Shown: piece after piece, positions 59,298 to 64,000 of the stretch | How positions within the stretch are numbered: position 1 is the stretch's first letter | Layout of the letters: every line of letters begins with the position of its first letter | Assembly: GCA_947038175.1 (NCBI GenBank) | Contig: CAMQVJ010000001.1 | Location: 1-64,000 of the forward strand | Reading direction: 5' to 3' | DNA length: 64,000 nucleotides | Source of the DNA: an uncultured Desulfovibrio sp. | Lineage (GTDB): Bacteria > Desulfobacterota > Desulfovibrionia > Desulfovibrionales > Desulfovibrionaceae | Notes under the pieces: generated by a model | Database searches by the model: none | What the model saw: the letters and a program-made list of their open reading frames with translations, nothing else | What the model was told of the DNA's origin: nothing | Position numbers and translations under genes: made by a program

Positions 59298-61385
59298 ATG
59301 AGTAATTTTCAAAAAGCGAATAGAATTGTAGGCATGCTCATGCGGCATAACGACATCACCATGGTACTCATGCTTGTTACTGTTATTGCCCTCATGATTA
59401 TGCCCTTGCCAACATATCTTGTTGATACGCTTATCGGTGTAAATATGGCAATTTCTTTTCTCATACTTATGATGTCCATGTATGTTAAAAATGCCCTCGA
59501 ATTTTCCTGCTTTCCCACAATGCTTCTTTTCACCACACTTTTCCGAGTGGGACTTAATATCACCACGACAAGGCTTATTTTATTACAAGCCGATGCAGGG
59601 GAAATCATTTTTACTTTCGGTGAATTTGCTCTTGGTGGCAACTTTATTGTTGGTGCTGTTGTCTTCTTAATCCTTACTATTGTGCAATTTATGGTTATCG
59701 CAAAAGGTGCGGAACGTGTTGCGGAAGTTGGAGCTCGCTTTACGCTTGACGCTATGCCTGGCAAGCAAATGTCCATTGATGCGGACATGCGTGCAGGGGT
59801 TATTGATATGCAAGAAGCACAGATGCGAAGGGATAAAGTAAGCCAAGAAAGCCAAATGTATGGTGCCATGGATGGTGCCATGAAGTTCGTAAAAGGTGAT
59901 AGCATAGCAGGTATGATTATCGCCGTTGTCAACGTTACTGGCGGTACGCTTATTGGTGTTATGCAAAATGGCATGACTGCCGGAGATGCCCTAGCATTAT
60001 ATGGTATTCTTACCGTTGGTGATGGACTGGTTTCACAAATTCCTTCCTTACTTATATCCATATCCGCAGGTATTCTTATTACCCGTGCAGGCGACACCAC
60101 AGACAACGTGGGAACTCAAGTAGGTAGTCAATTTTTCGCTCAACCTAAAGCACTTATTATGGGTGGAGCCTTAGTTTTCCTTTTCGGGTTAGTGCCAGGC
60201 TTTCCAAAACTACAACTTTTCAGCATAGCCTGTGGTATTATGGGGCTTGGTTATGTGCTTCAACGCTTACAAAATTCCTCTGAAACAACAGATCATCGGG
60301 CTGATCTTGAAAAAACCCTTGCCCCAACAGCAAAAGGAAAAGCCAGTCGTGTCTCTGTACAAGATGAGTTTGTGCCAACAGTTCCCATTATTTTGGATAT
60401 TTCAGATGATATTGGTAATAATCTTGACTACGAAATACTGAACGAAGAACTTTCAACATTAAGACGTAGCCTTTATTTTGACCTTGGTGTGCCCTTCCCT
60501 GGAATTAATATCCGCCCAGATAACCGCCTTGACGGTTTTGCCTATATACTCAATTTAAATGAAATCCCCATGTCTCGTGGACAATTTGAAAAAGATAAAG
60601 TTCTGGTACGTGATACGAAAGAAAACCTATCCATGCTTAATATTCCTTTCCAAGAAGGACAAAACTTTTTACCAAATATTCCATCAATCTGGGTGGAAAA
60701 CAGTTACACAACGAGCCTTGATAAACTTGGTATTTCTTATATGACACATGCTCGTATTTTAGCCTATCATTTATCCCTTATACTCGCTCGTCATGCCTCC
60801 ACATTTATTGGTATGCAAGAAACAAAATATTTACTAGACAAAATGGAAGAAAGAGCCCCTGAACTTGTAAGAGAAGCCACACGCTTACTTCCAGTACAAC
60901 GTATTGCGGAAATATTTCAAAGACTTGTGCAAGAACAAGTTTCCGTACGAGATTTACGCACCATACTAGAATCTCTTATAGAATGGGCACCTAAAGAAAA
61001 AGAAACTGTTATGCTTACCGAATACGTACGAGGATCATTAAAACGACAAATTAGTTATATGCATTCTAAAGGACACAATATGCTTCCTGTAATTCTTATG
61101 GATCCCACTGTGGAAGAAGCCATAAGGAAAGCCATACGACAAACCTCTGCAGGAGCTTTTCTTGCCCTTGACCCTGACACAAGCCAACGCTTTATCAAGG
61201 CTGTTCGTGAAGTGGTGGGTAATAACTTACAAAGCTCACAAAAACTTGTTCTCATAGCCTCTATGGACATTAGACGTTACGTGAGAAGACTCATTGAAGT
61301 AGAATTTTACGACTTGCCTGTTATAGCCTATCAAGAACTTATATCAGAAATTTCAGTGCAACCCTTACACAGGATTAAATTATAA
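59298..61385 (+). CDS. sctV: T3SS export gate SctV (LcrD/InvA/FlhA family)
   Basis: The 695-aa protein has an N-terminal membrane half with about eight helices and the family stretch GARFTLDAMPGKQMSIDADMRAG (~150-172). A C-terminal cytoplasmic half (~350-695) forms the nonameric ring (ILMDPTVEEAIRKAIRQTSAGAFLALDP). It is the largest export-apparatus part and docks chaperone-substrate complexes and SctX/SctY. The ribosome site before the ATG is weak. Confidence 0.98.
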   Translation: MSNFQKANRIVGMLMRHNDITMVLMLVTVIALMIMPLPTYLVDTLIGVNMAISFLILMMSMYVKNALEFSCFPTMLLFTTLFRVGLNITTTRLILLQADAGEIIFTFGEFALGGNFIVGAVVFLILTIVQFMVIAKGAERVAEVGARFTLDAMPGKQMSIDADMRAGVIDMQEAQMRRDKVSQESQMYGAMDGAMKFVKGDSIAGMIIAVVNVTGGTLIGVMQNGMTAGDALALYGILTVGDGLVSQIPSLLISISAGILITRAGDTTDNVGTQVGSQFFAQPKALIMGGALVFLFGLVPGFPKLQLFSIACGIMGLGYVLQRLQNSSETTDHRADLEKTLAPTAKGKASRVSVQDEFVPTVPIILDISDDIGNNLDYEILNEELSTLRRSLYFDLGVPFPGINIRPDNRLDGFAYILNLNEIPMSRGQFEKDKVLVRDTKENLSMLNIPFQEGQNFLPNIPSIWVENSYTTSLDKLGISYMTHARILAYHLSLILARHASTFIGMQETKYLLDKMEERAPELVREATRLLPVQRIAEIFQRLVQEQVSVRDLRTILESLIEWAPKEKETVMLTEYVRGSLKRQISYMHSKGHNMLPVILMDPTVEEAIRKAIRQTSAGAFLALDPDTSQRFIKAVREVVGNNLQSSQKLVLIASMDIRRYVRRLIEVEFYDLPVIAYQELISEISVQPLHRIKL

Positions 61386-61387
61386 TA

Positions 61388-61648
61388 ATGGAAGTTTCAA
61401 CTATAACATATGCGATTCAATCCTTGTACCTTGTGCTTATATTGTCCTTGCCCCCTATTATAGTTGCATCGGTGGTTGGTATTTTATTAAGCCTTATCCA
61501 AGCCGTAACGCAGTTACAAGAACAAACCCTCACTTTTGGCGTCAAACTTCTTTGTGTTATTGCCACACTCTTTGTTATGGGAGGTTGGATTGGGGCGGAA
61601 ATATTCTCTTTTTCTAATGAAATCTTCACACAGTTTTATTTAATATAA
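61388..61648 (+). CDS. sctS: T3SS export apparatus protein SctS (FliQ family)
   Basis: The 86-aa protein has two helices (SLYLVLILSLPPIIVASVVGILLSLIQAVTQLQEQTL-type first part, then VKLLCVIATLFVMGG). The LSLPP and QAVTQLQEQTL segments are diagnostic. It starts 2 bp after the sctV stop. Confidence 0.96.
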   Translation: MEVSTITYAIQSLYLVLILSLPPIIVASVVGILLSLIQAVTQLQEQTLTFGVKLLCVIATLFVMGGWIGAEIFSFSNEIFTQFYLI

Positions 61649-61696
61649 TAATTATATCAGTGGTTTTTGTATTAACTATACATAAGAGGACAACCT

Positions 61697-62518
61697 ATGG
61701 ATTTAGAGCTTCTCATGGGAGAACTCCGCGTAACGGAGCATTTTCTAGCTATTATTTTAGGAATGCCTCGCATTTTTCTAATTATTCAAACGGCTCCTTT
61801 TATGGGGGCTAGTGTTGTGACGGGGCAATTGCGTGTTACCCTTGTGATTGCATGTTATATGATTTTACACCCCATGTTATTAGCCACCTTACCCGATCAA
61901 GATATTTCAGGCGTATCTGGTAGTTATCCTCTTTATGCTGCTATTATTTTAAAAGAAACATTTATTGGTATGCTCATTGGGCTTTTATCAGGGATTTTAT
62001 TTTGGGCAATACAAAGCGCAGGCTTTTTTATTGACAACCAGCGAGGTGCAAGCCAAGCATCAACCTCCGACCCTTTGTCTGGTGAACAAACATCTCCTTT
62101 AGGTTCTTTTTTATTCCAAGCGGCTGTTTATGTGTTTTTTTTAAGTGGAGCGTTTATGGTTTTTTTACGCCTCATTTATAACAGTTATGAAATATGGCCT
62201 GTTATGTCTCTCACTCCTATTGACCTGGTTTATAACATTGAGCTTCCTCTTTTCTTTGCAAAACAAGTAAGTTATTTAATGCTTCTCACCATGCTTTTAT
62301 CTGGGCCTATTGTTATGGCATGCCTCCTAACAGATATCTCTCTTGGGCTTATGAATAGATTTGCTTCACAGCTCAATGTTTATGTACTTGCCATGCCCGT
62401 CAAAAGTGCGTTGGTTGCTTTTCTTATGATTTTTTATTTTACCATGCTATTACAAGAAATTGTTCCTTTGTTTCACTCAATTATCGATACTTTTGAAGAA
62501 GTAGAGGATTTATTATGA
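61697..62518 (+). CDS. sctT: T3SS export apparatus protein SctT (FliR family)
   Basis: The 273-aa protein has six or seven hydrophobic helices, with AIQSAGFFIDNQRGASQAS and LDPLSGEQTSPLGSFL-type motif DPLSGEQTSPLG, and a late GLMNRFASQLNVYVLAMPVKS, all typical for SctT. The stop overlaps the sctU start as ATGA. GAGG precedes the ATG. Confidence 0.97.
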   Translation: MDLELLMGELRVTEHFLAIILGMPRIFLIIQTAPFMGASVVTGQLRVTLVIACYMILHPMLLATLPDQDISGVSGSYPLYAAIILKETFIGMLIGLLSGILFWAIQSAGFFIDNQRGASQASTSDPLSGEQTSPLGSFLFQAAVYVFFLSGAFMVFLRLIYNSYEIWPVMSLTPIDLVYNIELPLFFAKQVSYLMLLTMLLSGPIVMACLLTDISLGLMNRFASQLNVYVLAMPVKSALVAFLMIFYFTMLLQEIVPLFHSIIDTFEEVEDLL

Positions 62519-63552
62519 GCGATAAAACAGAACAACCAACCCCAAAACGAATACGCGAAGCAAGAGAAAAAGGTGATATTTGCAAAACCCAAGATATCCC
62601 TACAGCCCTTACGGTGCTTGGTCTTACAGCGTATTTAATTATATCAGGTGAAACAGTTTTCAATCAGATGGTGGCTCTTGTTGAAATTCCTATAGATGTT
62701 ATGCATTTACCTTTCGATGAAGCCCTCTCCATTGCCGTGGAAGCAACTATTGATATCATGTTTGCAATTCTCGCCCCTCTTATTGCCTTTGTTATGGCTA
62801 TTGCCCTTATTTCTAATTTGGCTCAAGTAGGTTTTTTATTCACCATAGAAAGTGCAATGCCAAAAATGGATAATTTAAACCCATCTAAATGGTTTAAAAA
62901 AACATTTTCCATGAAAAATCTGGTAGAATTTTTAAAAAATATTATAAAAGTAACGGTACTTGCTTTTGCTGTTTGGCACGTACTGGAAGAAAATTTTGGC
63001 ACACTTTTTCTATTACAAACAGGTACTATCTATGATTTTTGGACTGTACTTGGCAGCATTATTCAAGATTTATTGCTTATTGCTTCCTACTCTTTTATTG
63101 CTATCGCTGCCCTTGATTTTCTCTACCAAAAATGGAAATATAATCAAGACCACATGATGACCAAAGATGAGGTAAAAAGAGAATACAAAGAAATGGAAGG
63201 CGATCCACAAATAAAAGGAAAGCGTAAGCAGTTACACCAAGAAATGCTTTCCCAAAGTGCTATGAGTAACGTAAGAAAAGCGAAGGTGCTCGTGACAAAT
63301 CCAACCCATTTTGCTATTGCCATTGATTATGAAAAAGGCAAAACCCCTCTACCTGTTATTTTGGCAAAAGGAGAGGGCTATCTAGCACAGCGTATGATTC
63401 AAGTAGCTAAAGAAGAAGGTATTCCTATTATGCGCAATGTCCCCCTTGCCCATCAACTCTTTGAGACAGGTACAGAAAATAGTTATATCCCTAAAGATTT
63501 AATTAAGCCTGTGGCAGACGTTTTACGCTGGGTGCAAACCTTGCAGCGGTAA
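62515..63552 (+). CDS. sctU: T3SS switch protein SctU (FlhB/YscU family)
   Basis: The 345-aa protein starts with DKTEQPTPKRIREAREKGDI, the FlhB/YscU leader. It has four membrane helices and a cytoplasmic domain with the self-cleavage site N262-P-T-H265, where autocleavage changes substrate choice from needle to translocators. The ATGA overlap with sctT indicates coupling. Confidence 0.98.
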   Translation: MSDKTEQPTPKRIREAREKGDICKTQDIPTALTVLGLTAYLIISGETVFNQMVALVEIPIDVMHLPFDEALSIAVEATIDIMFAILAPLIAFVMAIALISNLAQVGFLFTIESAMPKMDNLNPSKWFKKTFSMKNLVEFLKNIIKVTVLAFAVWHVLEENFGTLFLLQTGTIYDFWTVLGSIIQDLLLIASYSFIAIAALDFLYQKWKYNQDHMMTKDEVKREYKEMEGDPQIKGKRKQLHQEMLSQSAMSNVRKAKVLVTNPTHFAIAIDYEKGKTPLPVILAKGEGYLAQRMIQVAKEEGIPIMRNVPLAHQLFETGTENSYIPKDLIKPVADVLRWVQTLQR

Positions 63553-63622
63553 CGACTCACACACTACAATATATAATAAATACAACTCTTACTATGAATA
63601 ATGCAATAAACCAGAGGCTTAT

Positions 63623-64000
63623 ATGAATAACGTAACTGATAGCTATGATGAAATTCTTAAAAAAGTAATTGCTCTTTGTGATGACGTGGCATGGGGACGC
63701 TCCATTGAAGAAGATTCTCTTTATTCCTATACAGTCGAGGGGACTGCCCCCGATAATCTAATAAAACTAGCAGAAGCTTTTGGGCTTATGTTGGTAAAGC
63801 TGAACATACGTGAAGAATACAACACAAGGCTTATTCAGGAACTAAAAGATCACAATGAAAAACTGGAACAATCACAAGAAATAATTCAAAAACGCAACTC
63901 CAAACTAATGGAGATTGTGCAAGCAACACATAATGCAAAGCGCATGGTTGGGCAATGTGAGCCAATGCAAAAGGCGATTAAGTTTGCATTATCCATTGCT
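63623..64000 (+). CDS. Sigma-54-dependent enhancer-binding protein, N-terminus (cut by window end)
   Basis: The first 126 residues are open to the window end. Residues ~1-75 look like a T3SS-related or sensory N-domain of unknown type; residues ~72-105 are a coiled coil (LIQELKDHNEKLEQSQEIIQKR); then MVGQCEPMQKAIKFALSIA corresponds to the start of the sigma-54 AAA+ domain (typical form: hGxSpxMxxhhxxhxxhA). GAGG lies 5 nt before the ATG. It is the last visible gene of the sctW operon and the likely activator of the four sigma-54 promoters in this window. Confidence 0.75.
   Translation, partial: MNNVTDSYDEILKKVIALCDDVAWGRSIEEDSLYSYTVEGTAPDNLIKLAEAFGLMLVKLNIREEYNTRLIQELKDHNEKLEQSQEIIQKRNSKLMEIVQATHNAKRMVGQCEPMQKAIKFALSIA

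Noticed and set aside
59309..60106. 265-residue open frame opposite sctV
   Set aside because: It lies fully antisense to a certain gene and its composition is that of a shadow frame.

Overview
The window looks like an accessory region of an AT-rich Gram-negative bacterium, with roughly two thirds A+T by eye. My best guess is a host-associated member of the Desulfovibrionaceae (Desulfovibrio/Bilophila/Lawsonia type). This rests on the Feo locus with a short Cys-rich FeoB-associated protein, the DUF4857 ABC cassette, the DUF4198 periplasmic protein and an Ysc-type type III secretion system (T3SS). No rRNA, tRNA or species marker is present, so the assignment is an inference.

Region 1 (1-16,801) is bounded on the left by a decayed IS3-type transposase. 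It holds an iron/heavy-metal island: a DtxR/MntR-type regulator, a small membrane protein, two P1B-type ATPases of different classes, a run of five small or medium unknown proteins (Gly-rich membrane, His/Pro-rich, HMA-like), a FeoB-associated Cys-rich protein, three periplasmic proteins that should each expose an N-terminal His, FeoB, FeoA and a DUF4857 ABC cassette. Nearly all genes are on the minus strand. The gene content recalls ferrosome (fez) iron-storage organelle clusters. Two DtxR-like inverted repeats lie at 1077-1094 and 6248-6265.

Region 2 (16,802-22,244) is decayed. It has glycosyltransferase fragments, a polyimmunity gene (Tli4-like + SUKH + DUF6985) with a long Asp-coding microsatellite, a second SUKH-like immunity gene ending in ten GAT codons, a terminator, and a second IS3-type remnant in the same orientation as the first.

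Region 3 (22,245-64,000) is a nearly complete Ysc-family T3SS locus. Two chaperone-effector pairs encode paralogous proteins of 1651 and 848 aa that I cannot place in a known family. Next come SctR, SctQ and a partner-switching module (STAS antagonist, HATPase kinase, SpoIIE/PP2C phosphatase), plus a lytic transglycosylase, a sensor-MFS fusion and a D-Ala-D-Ala ligase-like ATP-grasp enzyme. A long minus-strand operon runs from two tandem tip/filament paralogues (56,098) through chaperones, translocators, SctC, SctD, needle genes, SctI-L, SctN-P and on to the phosphatase and MFS genes. A divergent plus-strand operon carries SctW, a chaperone, SctX, SctY, SctV, SctS, SctT, SctU and the N-terminus of a sigma-54 activator cut by the window edge.

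The main regulatory observation is four sigma-54 (-24/-12) promoter matches with exact GG-N10-GC spacing. They sit in front of both chaperone-effector units and both divergent T3SS operons. Each is associated with 16-17 bp TGCCAA-N4/5-TTGGCA-like sites 85-255 bp upstream, in a window that also encodes part of a sigma-54 enhancer-binding protein. This suggests one self-amplifying circuit for apparatus and effectors, layered with a partner-switching control module.
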